A stretch of 64,000 bases of DNA from Strigamia acuminata (taxonomy: Eukaryota; Arthropoda; Chilopoda; Geophilomorpha; Linotaeniidae). Positions 33,408 through 44,424 of this stretch are shown piece by piece. The notes under the pieces are model-generated. The model saw only the letters and a list, made by a program, of their open reading frames with translations. It was not told the origin of the DNA and did no database searches. The position numbers were made by a program, and so were the translations under genes. Location of the stretch: positions 13,396,186-13,460,185 of the forward strand of contig OX442317.1 in assembly GCA_949358305.1 (NCBI GenBank), written 5' to 3'. How positions within the stretch are numbered: the first letter of the stretch is position 1; each line of letters begins with the position of its first letter.

Positions 33408-33412
33408 CTACT
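33408..33412. repeat. left target-site duplication of copia C2
   Basis: CTACT, repeated perfectly at 40131-40135 after the 3' LTR. The uninterrupted satellite has GTCTACTAAGG here, so the insertion site is exact. Confidence 0.93.
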
Positions 33413-33879
33413 TGTTAGGAAATGCCCAACTGTTTGATCTTCTCAGTTGCATGTTTCCGGTTAAATGCAACGTGTGTGTCATTGCAATTCTGTATCTGTG
33501 TTACATTGGTTGATATTGACTTTTAAACCCTTGTTCCTGTGCTAAGTGCCCCAACCAATGTGCTCATTAGCAATGACATGCCCATATGTCGTCTGCTCTA
33601 ATATGAGCGCTTATCTTTTAGTTCCTCATGGCCTTTGTTTACATTATCGATTGTTTATGCCGAGTTTACTTTACTTTTGTTATGTAAAGAATGAATCCTT
33701 GTCTGCTAACAATGATTCATTCTGCTTCAAGTTTTGTAGCCTCGAAAGAGGTGCGCTTTTATGTTTTCGCCTTATCATCTCGATGAATAAAGATGGCGGT
33801 CGCACGATGCGAGTTCCCGCACCTGTTAATTCGACTCTCAGCTCTTTCCCTTTGATGTCCGGCGCCTACAAGCCTATCA
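33413..33879 (+). repeat. 5' LTR of copia C2
   Basis: 467 bp, from TGTTAGG to CTATCA. AATAAA is at 33786-33791, running directly into AGATGGCGG. The hairpin counterpart of C1 is at 33689-33722 (13 of 14 pairs, 6-nt loop), followed by a small CCTC-GAAA-GAGG hairpin. Short frames read through this LTR are not considered genes. Confidence 0.95.
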
Positions 33880-33881
33880 TA

Positions 33882-33899
33882 TGGTAGCAGAGGATGGTT
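33882..33899 (+). other. copia C2 primer-binding site, initiator tRNA-Met
   Basis: TGGTAGCAGAGGATGGTT, two bases after the LTR, is complementary to the last 18 bases of animal initiator tRNA-Met as I recall it. Confidence 0.92.
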
Positions 33900-34969
33900 G
33901 ACGACGCGGCCAACCGTTTGTGATACGTTTGCGGCAGGTTTCGGGACGAAACGAACATCGTGGATTCGTCGGTATCGTCGCAAAGACGTATCAGCGGATT
34001 CGAGGAGTTTGTGAAGCTGACAACGTGTGCGGACGTTTGCGGAAGCATTTCTGGACCGAACAGTGTAAGAATTGTCGAAATTCTGTGCGAAATAAGCACA
34101 TTGCTCGATATAAAGAGGATTTTCTTCTGCGGGCGCCATTTTGTTTGGGTTTTCATCGCGAGAAGCCAACCGAGAATCGTGTATACGGACCTGTACACGT
34201 TCTCATCGTGATTCGACGCGAGAATACGTCGAATCGACGTCGTTTTTGGATCGTTTTGGGATCGATTCGCCGTGGGAAACGACGGAAGCCATCGTCCGAA
34301 GCGAATTCTTCGACGGCGGCCATTTTCGTCAAAGTAGGCGAAAAACGACGGGTTTTTTTCAATTTGAGCAGAGAAGTCCTGTTAGCGGGTTAAACATACG
34401 CGCAGGCATTCGACCAGAAGACCAGTTAGCGGGTTAAACGTACGCGCTGGCATTTTCCCGAGGTTTTGTGCACGGAGCACATCCTACGAAGGTGCGGACG
34501 AGCACGTTGAGTCGACGTGCATCGACTTCACGACGTGGGATCAGCGAGGGAATTTTTGCGACGCAAACCAACCCGCAAAACAACGGATTTTCACCTTGCC
34601 AACTATTATTTAGTTTTAAGTTGTCGAAATTCCTTGTTAATAAGCTTAAGGTTTTGTTTGGGGGTCTTGTAGTATCCTTTCCACCCTTTACGCAGTCGCG
34701 TAGTGGAATTGTATTTTTGCGTAGGCTTTCTCTGGCCACCGAGTGTCCCGCGGTCCTAGGAGTCCGGTCGGAACTCGGGAGATACTGCGTAAAGTTTTTC
34801 GTCTCACTTAATGAGATTTGTCCAAGGGAGACTGTATAATTTTCGCCTAAACCTTTTGGGGGGTTTACGCCATTTGTAAAAGCGTAATAGGTGTGTTTTG
34901 TGCTTCATTTGGTGTGTGCGACGCTTTATTTTGTGAAAAAGTGCAATCTTCGCGACGAATCGACCAATT
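33900..34969 (+). other. untranslated leader of copia C2
   Basis: About 1.07 kb without a convincing gene. It contains the hairpin TGTGC-GAAATAA-GCACA (34084-34100) and TCTCA-CTTAA-TGAGA (34802-34816), both paralleled in C1. A 30-base unit starting GTTAGCGGGTTAAAC occurs twice at 44-base spacing (34381 and 34425) with two differences. The role is presumably RNA-level (packaging or translation), but this is not shown. Confidence 0.6.
34381..34454 (+). repeat. 30-bp tandem direct repeat in C2 leader
   Basis: Units at 34381-34410 and 34425-34454 differ at two positions (CATACG/CGTACG and GCAGG/GCTGG). The C1 leader has one corresponding segment, which forms a strong hairpin, so the unit was duplicated in C2. 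Confidence 0.8.
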
Positions 34970-37900
34970 ATGGCGTCGGAGGACAAATACGACGATTATA
35001 AGTCGATTAAAAAATTAAATGGGACGAATTATGCCCAATGGGCGATTGGTGCGAAACTGCTGTTATCCCAGCAAGGCGTGTGGGATCACGTGACGGGCGA
35101 CGAGACTGCGCCGGGTCCCAACGCCACAGCCAAAGAAAAACGGGATTTCAGAGTGCGTGAGAAGCGGGCGTGGTCCACGATATGCCTGAGTTGCGAAGAA
35201 TCGCAACAGCTCGTGGCCGTTGCCAAGGATACTTCTAAAGGGGCGTGGGAAGCAATCCGAGATGCTTACCAGCCCACCACACGCGCCCGGAAGGGCAGAT
35301 TGAGGCGCGAGTTCCTGCAAATGCATCTAATGGACAACGAGGAGATGATGTGTTTTCTGGCCCGTGTCGACAGAAAAGTCGCAGAACTCGCGAATGTCAA
35401 AGTTATACCGACGGATGAGGAAATTGCATTCCAATACATGGATTTCCTCCCTACAACTTATGAGACCATAAAACAAATAATGTACCACTGGGACGATTTG
35501 GACTTCACCACTGCAAAAGTGAAAGACCGATTATTAGGAGAGTATAATCGTTTATTTGAAGCTTCAGACTCCTATGGTATGCGTACACAGGATTCCACTG
35601 AAAATGCAGGCGCATTCTTCGGGAAAGGGCGATTCCAACGCGGAAAAGGCGGAAATCAGCCATTTACACCTCGAACTTGTTTTTCCTGTGGCGGCACTGG
35701 TCACTTTGCGAGAGAGTGCCCGTCACCGCCCAAACAACAAGCGAATATGCAAAGCCAACGAGGTGGCACCTCTGCACAGCTAGCAAAAGGCACTGCACGA
35801 GGACGTGGCCGTGGTGGAAAGACCAAACAGGCCAATTTGGGACAAGTTGACATCTTTGATGAGCCATTGACAATGTTTTCGGCGGCAGTTCATCAAACTG
35901 AAGAGGAAGTCACCTGGTCGCCACCATTGTCTTTAATGTCGCATTGCGACTTTGATCCGCACTGGTACATAGATACCGGTGCAACAGATCACTTTTCATT
36001 TAATAGAAGTTGGTTCGTGACCTTTAAGCCGCTGTCCGGCTATAGTGTCCAGCAGGGGGAAGGGAAGTCTAGAATTGAGGGCATTGGAAACGTGTTGATC
36101 ACATCCTGTTATGCAGGCAGATGTAGAGAGATCACACTGCAAAATGTTTATTTTGCGCCAAATTTTAAGAAAAACCTCTTATCGCTGGGCCGGACAGATG
36201 AAGCTGGTTTTACAACTTTTATCAAAAATGGAAAGTTGACCATGTTTAAAGACCGAATTAGTGAGCCTTTTCTGGTTGCAGATAGAACAAATGATCGGAT
36301 GTACAAAGTTAACTGCAAACTAGAGGCTAATATTGTGAACACAACTGCACCTTCTGCGCAACAGAGTGCAGCGGTGGGTGGAAATTCGGTCAAAAATGCT
36401 GTAAAAAGTGAAAGTGTCATTAATCCTTTACTAAAAACAGTAGATTTTAAGGCAGCATTACTAAACACATTGAGTGGCGCAGTGCACACTGCAGCGAAGC
36501 AGCAAGTGAGCGTAAATGCGCTAGTGAATGCGTCAAATCTTAAGAAAAGCGATTTAAACGATACTAACGGGCAAAATGTTTCGAATGGGGGAAAGATCGA
36601 AAAGATCAAAGTGAAACCACAGCCAATGGATATTTGGCACTCCAGAATGGGCCATTTTAATGCAAGTGGGATTGCAAAAATGGAAGTTTCACCTGACATT
36701 TTCGGAGTTAAACTCTCCGACAAAAAACTTTCGCCTTGCGACGCGTGTTCGAAGGCAAAGAGCACTAGGGCAACGTTTTCCCCAATCCCAGAAATTTCTA
36801 CAAAGGGAATTTTGGAAGTAATCCACATGGATCTGTGGGGCCCTCAGCCTTTTAAGTCACTGGGTGGGGCCAGTTATTACTTAATAATTGTGGACGACTA
36901 TTCACGTTTCATGTGGGTGGAAATTATTAAAAACAAGGGGGATGTATTTGAGCGTTTCAAACGATGGCAAACACAGGTTGAGCGCAGCACCGGGAAAAAG
37001 GTCAAATGCATCAAGACAGACAACGGCGGGGAGTTTGTGTCAAAAAAATGGGATGACTATGCGGCTTCTATTGGGCTCAAGTGCATCCAAACAAACCCCT
37101 ACTCCCCAGAAATGAACTCTGTGGCCGAAAGAGCAAACAGAACAATTGTTGGGGGAATTAGAGCCATGCTCTTCGAAAACAATTTTCCAAAGGGTTTGTG
37201 GGCAGAATTAGCCGTGACAGTTGTCTATCTTAAAAATAGATTTCCACATGCAAGTTTAAGTGGGAAAACCCCTCATAACTTGTTTTATAACAAGAAAATG
37301 TCGTTAAGACATTTAAGATGTATCGGCTCCAAAGTTTTCGTGCACATTCCTTCGCAAACAAGGAGAAGCAAGTTGGAAGAAAGGGCGTGGCCTGGGGCCC
37401 TAGTCGGTTACGCGATTAAGACGCGGGGGTATCGAGTTTGGGACCCCAAATCCAACCAAGTGATTGCTTCAAAACATGTGAAGATTAATGAGAATGTCTT
37501 TTGGCACGAGTCGGTGCAACTGAGTGGAATTCCATCCGAACCTAATTATATGGGAAATTTGAATTATGAAGACTCAGATGAGGAAGAAATTCCAGTGGCT
37601 CCTGCTCAGCAACAGGTTCCCCCTATCATACAGCAATTGTTTCAGGCCCCGAAACATGCGGTTCCGAATCCCCAATTAGTTCAACAGGCGGTTGAGCCTG
37701 AAATTGTGGAAGAAGTCGCTCAAGCTGCTGGTGGGATTGAAGAAGAGGAGGAACAGCAGGTGGATGTTCGGCCTCCAAATCCGACTCTCACACCTCCACC
37801 AGTTAGGAGGAATCCGCCACGCGGTGCTAAGTTAAAGGGGGATATAATAAGAAAACGTATGACCGCCCCTGAGGAATTAAAAATTTTGGACATGACACAA

Positions 37901-39646
37901 TGGCAACGGAGAGAAACCGTTAGGCAAAGTGGTGAAACTGCTGGGCAGGTAGATGTGATCTACATAACACCACTTGGCGATAGAATCCGCAGTCGGATTG
38001 ATGTTGTACGATGGTGCAAAGAAGAAGACTATCAGTACGATGGGGGTTGTTTTGACTTTAAGGCAACAGATGAGACCATTGGGTTCGCCGGTCATGCATC
38101 CGTTGAACCGGATACTTTTGAAGAAGCTATGTCCAATCCCAATAAATCCGACTGGCAGGATGCCATGGATGACGAGATTAATATCTTTAATGACAGAAAA
38201 GTTTACGAGGAAGTTGACAAAACCGAAGGGATGAATTTACTGGGAACAAAATGGATTTATAAGATCAAGCGTGACTACACTGGGGCAATTAAACGGTGGA
38301 GAGCACGTTTAGTTGCGCAAGGTTTTGGGCAGAAAGAAGGAGTTGACTTCACTGAGATATTTTCACCAGTGGTCAACTTTGTTCTCGTACTGATATTCTT
38401 TTGTTCTCTTGTGGTTCTGCAAGGCTGGCGAGACACACATCTCGACATCAAGTCTGCGTACTTGTACGGAGACCTTGATGTGCCACAATACATCAATATC
38501 CCGAAGGGCTTCCGGACCAAAGAGAACCAACACAAATGTTGGCGGTTGGTCAAATCCTTGTACGGACTTCACCAGTCCGGAAGGATGTGGTATTTCAAGC
38601 TCCACGAACGATTATTAGAAATAGGATTTACTCCAGTCTTAGGATTGAATTGCGTATATAATTACGGCTCAGATGCCGTCCTTTTGTTTTACGTGGACGA
38701 CATTGTTTTGTTTAGTCGTGATGCTTTCGTTGAACAATGTATCATCGAGTGGATTCAAGAAAGCTTTGAAATTGTCAACCTTGGACCGGTGACGCTTTTA
38801 TTAGGGATTCACTTTGAAAGGAAAAATGGGGACATTTTAGTACATCAGAAGAGTTATATTGCGAAATTAGTCGAGAAATACGACATTGACCCGTGCCATA
38901 AAATTAAAATCCCAGTCACAGTCGGTACCATGATACAGAAGGTACAACCGGGCGAACAAATAAACTCGACGTTCCCATACAGGTCCCTAGTAGGGAGTTT
39001 ACTTTTTATCGCGAATAGAACGCGTCCAGATATTCTCTTCAGCGTTATTGTATTATCTCAATACAATGAGACCCATTCTAACAGGCATGTTAAAATGCTA
39101 ATACAAGTGTTGAGATATCTGGCGAATACCCCCAACTATGTTATCAACCTAGCAAATTGTAAGAACAACAATTTAACGGTTTACACCGACGCATCCTTTG
39201 CTTTGGACCAAGACAGTAGGAGAAGCTTTGGTGGTCACATAGTTTATTTAGGAGGGGTTCCGATTTCATGGAATTGTCGAAAACAATCCATGACTTCGCT
39301 GAGTATAATGGAAAGCGAGTTTCTCGCAGTTGTCGATGGCGTGAGAGAAGCGATATGGCTTGAACGTTTGTACGAAGCTGATATCATCTTATGTTTCAAC
39401 CGAAATGTCCCTTGCGTCTACGCCGACAGCATGCCGGCAATCAACTATGCGAAGAATAAAATCGAAAACCGTGCAAATAAACATATAGATGTTAAATTGC
39501 ACTTTCTCCGTGATTGGTATGAAAAAGGCGTGTTTAGTATTAAACATGTGCCTGGCGAATTGAACATCGCGGATTTGATGACAAAGTGGCTGCCGCGTCC
39601 CAGATTGTGTCAGCTCTGTGAGCATATTTTTGTCGTGGTCAAATAG
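34970..39646 (+). CDS. copia C2 Gag-Pol polyprotein, intact
   Basis: One ATG-started frame of 1558 residues carrying everything for particle formation, reverse transcription and integration. Residues 1-235 are a Gag-like region. The CCHC knuckle is C237, C240, H245, C250. Protease DTGA is at 335-338. The integrase zinc site is H557, H562, C590, C593, and the core acids are D621, D684 and E720 with 35 residues between the last two. A Pro/Gln/Glu-rich linker (about 860-950) follows. The reverse transcriptase spans about 1050-1300, with YVDD at 1241-1244. RNase H has D1407, E1448 and D1486 and a closing GELNIAD motif. Integrase before reverse transcriptase is the copia order. No stop or frameshift interrupts it. 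Some copia elements make extra Gag by splicing; I did not find a clear signal for that. Confidence 0.97.
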   Translation: MASEDKYDDYKSIKKLNGTNYAQWAIGAKLLLSQQGVWDHVTGDETAPGPNATAKEKRDFRVREKRAWSTICLSCEESQQLVAVAKDTSKGAWEAIRDAYQPTTRARKGRLRREFLQMHLMDNEEMMCFLARVDRKVAELANVKVIPTDEEIAFQYMDFLPTTYETIKQIMYHWDDLDFTTAKVKDRLLGEYNRLFEASDSYGMRTQDSTENAGAFFGKGRFQRGKGGNQPFTPRTCFSCGGTGHFARECPSPPKQQANMQSQRGGTSAQLAKGTARGRGRGGKTKQANLGQVDIFDEPLTMFSAAVHQTEEEVTWSPPLSLMSHCDFDPHWYIDTGATDHFSFNRSWFVTFKPLSGYSVQQGEGKSRIEGIGNVLITSCYAGRCREITLQNVYFAPNFKKNLLSLGRTDEAGFTTFIKNGKLTMFKDRISEPFLVADRTNDRMYKVNCKLEANIVNTTAPSAQQSAAVGGNSVKNAVKSESVINPLLKTVDFKAALLNTLSGAVHTAAKQQVSVNALVNASNLKKSDLNDTNGQNVSNGGKIEKIKVKPQPMDIWHSRMGHFNASGIAKMEVSPDIFGVKLSDKKLSPCDACSKAKSTRATFSPIPEISTKGILEVIHMDLWGPQPFKSLGGASYYLIIVDDYSRFMWVEIIKNKGDVFERFKRWQTQVERSTGKKVKCIKTDNGGEFVSKKWDDYAASIGLKCIQTNPYSPEMNSVAERANRTIVGGIRAMLFENNFPKGLWAELAVTVVYLKNRFPHASLSGKTPHNLFYNKKMSLRHLRCIGSKVFVHIPSQTRRSKLEERAWPGALVGYAIKTRGYRVWDPKSNQVIASKHVKINENVFWHESVQLSGIPSEPNYMGNLNYEDSDEEEIPVAPAQQQVPPIIQQLFQAPKHAVPNPQLVQQAVEPEIVEEVAQAAGGIEEEEEQQVDVRPPNPTLTPPPVRRNPPRGAKLKGDIIRKRMTAPEELKILDMTQWQRRETVRQSGETAGQVDVIYITPLGDRIRSRIDVVRWCKEEDYQYDGGCFDFKATDETIGFAGHASVEPDTFEEAMSNPNKSDWQDAMDDEINIFNDRKVYEEVDKTEGMNLLGTKWIYKIKRDYTGAIKRWRARLVAQGFGQKEGVDFTEIFSPVVNFVLVLIFFCSLVVLQGWRDTHLDIKSAYLYGDLDVPQYINIPKGFRTKENQHKCWRLVKSLYGLHQSGRMWYFKLHERLLEIGFTPVLGLNCVYNYGSDAVLLFYVDDIVLFSRDAFVEQCIIEWIQESFEIVNLGPVTLLLGIHFERKNGDILVHQKSYIAKLVEKYDIDPCHKIKIPVTVGTMIQKVQPGEQINSTFPYRSLVGSLLFIANRTRPDILFSVIVLSQYNETHSNRHVKMLIQVLRYLANTPNYVINLANCKNNNLTVYTDASFALDQDSRRSFGGHIVYLGGVPISWNCRKQSMTSLSIMESEFLAVVDGVREAIWLERLYEADIILCFNRNVPCVYADSMPAINYAKNKIENRANKHIDVKLHFLRDWYEKGVFSIKHVPGELNIADLMTKWLPRPRLCQLCEHIFVVVK

Positions 39647-39652
39647 TTGCGC

Positions 39653-39663
39653 AAAGGGGGATT
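39653..39663 (+). other. polypurine tract of copia C2
   Basis: AAAGGGGGATT directly before the 3' LTR, seven bases after the polyprotein stop; identical to C1. Confidence 0.87.
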
Positions 39664-40130
39664 TGTTAGGAAATGCCCAACTGTTTGATCTTCTCAGTTG
39701 CATGTTTCCGGTTAAATGCAACGTGTGTGTCATTGCAATTCTGTATCCGTGTTACATTGGTTGATATTGACTTTTAAACCCTTGTTCCTGTGCTAAGTGC
39801 CCCAACCAATGTGCTCATTAGCAATGACATGCCCATATGTCGTCTGCTCTAATATGAGCGCTTATCTTTTAGTTCCTCATGGCCTTTGTTTACATTATCG
39901 ATTGTTTATGCCGAGTTTACTTTACTTTTGTTATGTAAAGAATGAATCCTTGTCTGCTAACAATGATTCATTCTGCTTCAAGTTTTGTAGCCTCGAAAGA
40001 GGTGCGCTTTTATGTTTTCGCCTTATCATCTCGATGAATAAAGATGGCGGTCGCACGATGCGAGTTCCCGCACCTGTTAATTCGACTCTCAGCTCTTTCC
40101 CTTTGATGTCCGGCGCCTACAAGCCTATCA
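39664..40130 (+). repeat. 3' LTR of copia C2
   Basis: 467 bp, differing from the 5' copy at one base that I found (TATCTGTG/TATCCGTG). Hairpin at 39940-39973 and AATAAA at 40037-40042. Confidence 0.95.
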
Positions 40131-43100
40131 CTACTAAGGTTTAAACACTATTTCAGAACATTTAGAGACATTGGTCTTGTGGTGTTTGTGCTAAGTCAAC
40201 TGTGATGAGATCAAAAGTCTATTTTCCCAAATCATTTGTTGGATGTTGCTAAAACTTACATTAAAGCTTTCTACTAAGGTTTAAACACTATTTCAGAACA
40301 TTCAGAGACATTGGTCTTGTGATGTTTGTGCTAAGTCAACTGTGATGAGATCAAAAGTCTATTCTTCCAAATCATTGCTTGGATGTTGCTAAAACTTACA
40401 TTGAAGCCTTCTACTAAGGTTTAAACACTATTTTAGAACATTCAGAGACATTGGTTTGTGGTGTTTGTGCTAAGTCAACTGTGATGTCAAATGAGATCAA
40501 AAGTTTATTCTTTCAAAATATTGCTTGGATGTTGCTAAAACTTACATTGAAGCCTTCTACTAAGGTTTAAACACTATTTCTGAACATTCAGAGACATTGG
40601 TCTTGTGGTGTTTGTGCTAAGTCAACTGTGATGTCAAATGAGATCAAAAGTTTATTCTTCCAAATCATTGCTTGGATGTTGCTAAAACTTACATTGAAGC
40701 CTTCTACTAAAGTTTAAACACTATTTCAGAACATTCAGAGACATTGGTCTTGTGATGTTTGTGCTAAGTCAACTGTGATGTCAAATGAGATCAAAAGTTT
40801 ATTCTTTCAAATTATTGCTTGGATGTTGCTAAAACTAACATTGAAGCCTTCTACTAAAGTTTAAACACTATTTCAGAACATTCAGAGACATTGGTCTTGT
40901 GGTGTTTGTGCTAAGTCAACTGTGATGAGATCAAAAGTCTATTCTCCCAAATCATTGCTTGGATGTTGCTAAAACTTACATTGAAGCCGTCTACTAAGGT
41001 TTAAACACTATTTCAGAACATTTAGAGACATTGGTCTTGTGGTGTTTGTGCTAAGTCAACTGTGATGAGATCAAAAGTCTATTCTCCCAAATCATTGCTT
41101 GGATGTTGCTAAAACTTACATTGAAGCCTTCTACTAAAGTTTAAGCACTATTTCAGAACATTCAGAGACATTGGTCTTGTGGTGTTTGTGCTAAGTCAAC
41201 TGTGATGTCAAATGAGATCAAAAGTTTATTCTTCCAAATCATTGCTTGGATGTTGCTAAAACTTACATTGAAGCCTTCTACTAAGGTTTAAACACTATTT
41301 CTGAACATTCAGAGACATTGGTCTTGTGGTGTTTGTGCTAAGTCAACTGTGATGTCAAATGAGATCAAAAGTTTATTCTTTCAAATTATTGCTTGGATGT
41401 TGCTAAAACTAACATTGAAGCCTTCTACTAAAGTTTAAACACTATTTCAGAACATTCAGAGACATTGGTCTTGTGGTGTTTGTGCTAAGTCAACTGTGAT
41501 GAGATCAAAAGTCTATTCTCCCAAATCATTGCTTGGATGTTGCTAAAACTTACATTGAAGCCGTCTACTAAGGTTTAAACACTATTTCAGAACATTTAGA
41601 GACATTGGTCTTGTGGTGTTTGTGCTAAGTCAACTGTGATGAGATCAAAAGTCTACTCTCCCAAATCATTGCTTGGATGTTGCTAAAACTTACATTGAAG
41701 CCGTCTACTAAGGTTTAAACACTATTTCAGAACATTTAGAGACATTGGTCTTGTGGTGTTTGTGCTAAGTCAACTGTGATGAGATCAAAAGTCTACTCTC
41801 CCAAATCATTGCTTGGATGTTGCTAAAACTTACATTGAAGCCTTCTACTAAGGTTTAAACACTATTTCAGAACATTCAGAGACATTGGTTTGTGGTGTTT
41901 GTGCTAAGTCAACTGTGATGTCAAATGAGATCAAAAGTTTATTCTTTCAAATTATTGCTTAGATGTTGCTAAAACTAACATTGAAGGCTTCTACTAAGGT
42001 TTAAACACTATTTCAGAACATTTAGAGACATTGGTCTTGTGGTGTTTGTGCTAAGTCAACTGTGATGAGATCAAAAATCTATTTTCCCAAATCATTTGTT
42101 GGATGTTGCTAAAACTTACATTAAAGCTTTCTACTAAGGTTTAAACACTATTTCAGAACATTCAGAGACATTGGTCTTGTGATGTTTGTGCTAAGTCAAC
42201 TGTGATGAGATCAAAAGTCTATTCTTCCAAATCATTGCTTGGATGTTGCTAAAACTTACATTGAAGCCTTCTACTAAGGTTTAAACACTATTTCTGAACA
42301 TTCAGAGACATTGGTCTTGTGGTGTTTGTGCTAAGTCAACTGTGATGTCAAATGAGATCAAAAGTTTATTCTTTCAAATTATTGCTTGGATGTTGCTAAA
42401 ACTTACATTGAAGCCTTCTACTAAGGTTTAAACACTATTTCTGAACATTCAGAGACATTGGTCTTGTGGTGTTTGTGCTAAGTCAACTGTGATGTCAAAT
42501 GAGATCAAAAGTTTATTCTTCCAAATCATTGCTTGGATGTTGCTAAAACTTACATTGAAGCCTTCTACTAAAGTTTAAACACTATTTCAGAACATTCAGA
42601 GACATTGGTCTTGTGGTGTTTGTGCTAAGTCAACTGTGATGAGATCAAAAGTCTATTCTCCCAAATCATTGCTTGGATGTTGCTAAAACTTACATTGAAG
42701 CCGTCTACTAAGGTTTAAACACTATTTCAGAACATTTAGAGACATTGTTCTTGTGGTGTTTGTGCTAAGTCAACTGTGATGAGATCAAAAGTCTACTCTC
42801 CCAAATCATTGCTTGGATGTTGCTAAAACTTACATTGAAGCCTTCTACTAAGGTTTAAACACTATTTCAGAACATTCAGAGACATTGGTTTGTGGTGTTT
42901 GTGCTAAGTCAACTGTGATGTCAAATGAGATCAAAAGTTTATTCTTTCAAATTATTGCTTGGATGTTGCTAAAACTTACATTGAAGCCTTCTACTAAGGT
43001 TTAAACACTATTTCTGAACATTCAGAGACATTGGTCTTGTGGTGTTTGTGCTAAGTCAACTGTGATGTCAAATGAGATCAAAAGTTTATTCTTTCAAATT

Positions 43101-44424
43101 ATTGCTTAGATGTTGCTAAAACTAACATTGAAGGCTTCTACTAAGGTTTAAACACTATTTCAGAACATTCAGAGACATTGGTCTTGTGGTGTTTGTGCTA
43201 AGTCAACTGTGATGAGATCAAAAGTCTATTCTCCCAAATCATTGCTTAGATGTTGCTAAAACTTACATTGAAGCCGTCTACTAAGGTTTAAACACTATTT
43301 CAGAACATTTAGAGACATTGGTCTTGTGGTGTTTGTGCTAAGTCAACTGTGATGAGATCAAAAGTCTATTTTCCCAAATCATTTGTTGGATGTTGCTAAA
43401 ACTTACATTAAAGCTTTCTACTAAGGTTTAAACACTATTTCAGAACATTCAGAGACATTGGTCTTGTGATGTTTGTGCTAAGTCAACTGTGATGAGATCA
43501 AAAGTCTATTCTTCCAAATCATTGCTTGGATGTTGCTAAAACTTACATTGAAGCCTTCTACTAAGGTTTAAACACTATTTTAGAACATTCAGAGACATTG
43601 GTTTGTGGTGTTTGTGCTAAGTCAACTGTGATGTCAAATGAGATCAAAAGTTTATTCTTTCAAATTATTGCTTGGATGTTGCTAAAACTTACATTGAAGC
43701 CTTCTACTAAGGTTTAAACACTATTTCTGAACATTCAGAGACATTGGTCTTGTGGTGTTTGTGCTAAGTCAACTGTGATGTCAAATGAGATCAAAAGTTT
43801 ATTCTTCCAAATCATTGCTTGGATGTTGCTAAAACTTACATTGAAGCCTTCTACTAAAGTTTAAACACTATTTCAGAACATTCAGAGACATTGGTCTTGT
43901 GATGTTTGTGCTAAGTCAACTGTGATGTCAAATGAGATCAAAAGTTTATTCTTTCAAATTATTGCTTGGATGTTGCTAAAACTAACATTGAAGCCTTCTA
44001 CTAAAGTTTAAACACTATTTCAGAACATTCAGAGACATTGGTCTTGTGGTGTTTGTGCTAAGTCAACTGTGATGAGATCAAAAGTCTATTCTCCCAAATC
44101 ATTGCTTGGATGTTGCTAAAACTTACATTGAAGTCGTCTACTAAGGTTTAAACACTATTTCAGAACATTTAGAGACATTGGTCTTGTGGTGTTTGTGCTA
44201 AGTCAACTGTGATGAGATCAAAAGTCTATTCTCCCAAATCATTGCTTGGATGTTGCTAAAACTTACATTGAAGCTTTCTACTAAAGTTTAAGCACTATTT
44301 CAGAACATTCAGAGACATTGGTCTTGTGGTGTTTGTGCTAAGTCAACTGTGATGTCAAATGAGATCAAAAGTTTATTCTTCCAAATCATTGCTTAGATGT
44401 TGCTAAAACTAACATTGAAGGCTT

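Larger units (their letters stand above)
22336..33412. repeat. satellite array, middle segment
   Basis: Continues the left segment in the same phase and orientation, with the same short and long monomer forms. It includes a 3050-bp tandem duplication carrying two copies of an inserted 315-bp inverted-repeat element. One monomer near 33032 has GTGCATCGTCAAC in place of GTGCTAAGTCAAC. It ends at the C2 target site. Confidence 0.95.
33413..40130 (+). mobile_element. full-length intact Ty1/copia retrotransposon C2
   Basis: A complete element of 6718 bp. It has 467-bp LTRs differing at a single position, a perfect 5-bp TSD, an 18-base initiator-Met PBS, an uninterrupted polyprotein and a polypurine tract. 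All known parts for autonomous transposition are present, so it may be active or very recently active. It is a sister family of C1. Confidence 0.96.

Noticed and set aside
33546-33887. 113-115 codon ORFs in the C2 LTRs (also 39797-40144) and 70-codon ORFs in the C1 LTRs
   Set aside because: They run across regulatory LTR sequence including the poly(A) signal, and their ends differ only because of flanking DNA.
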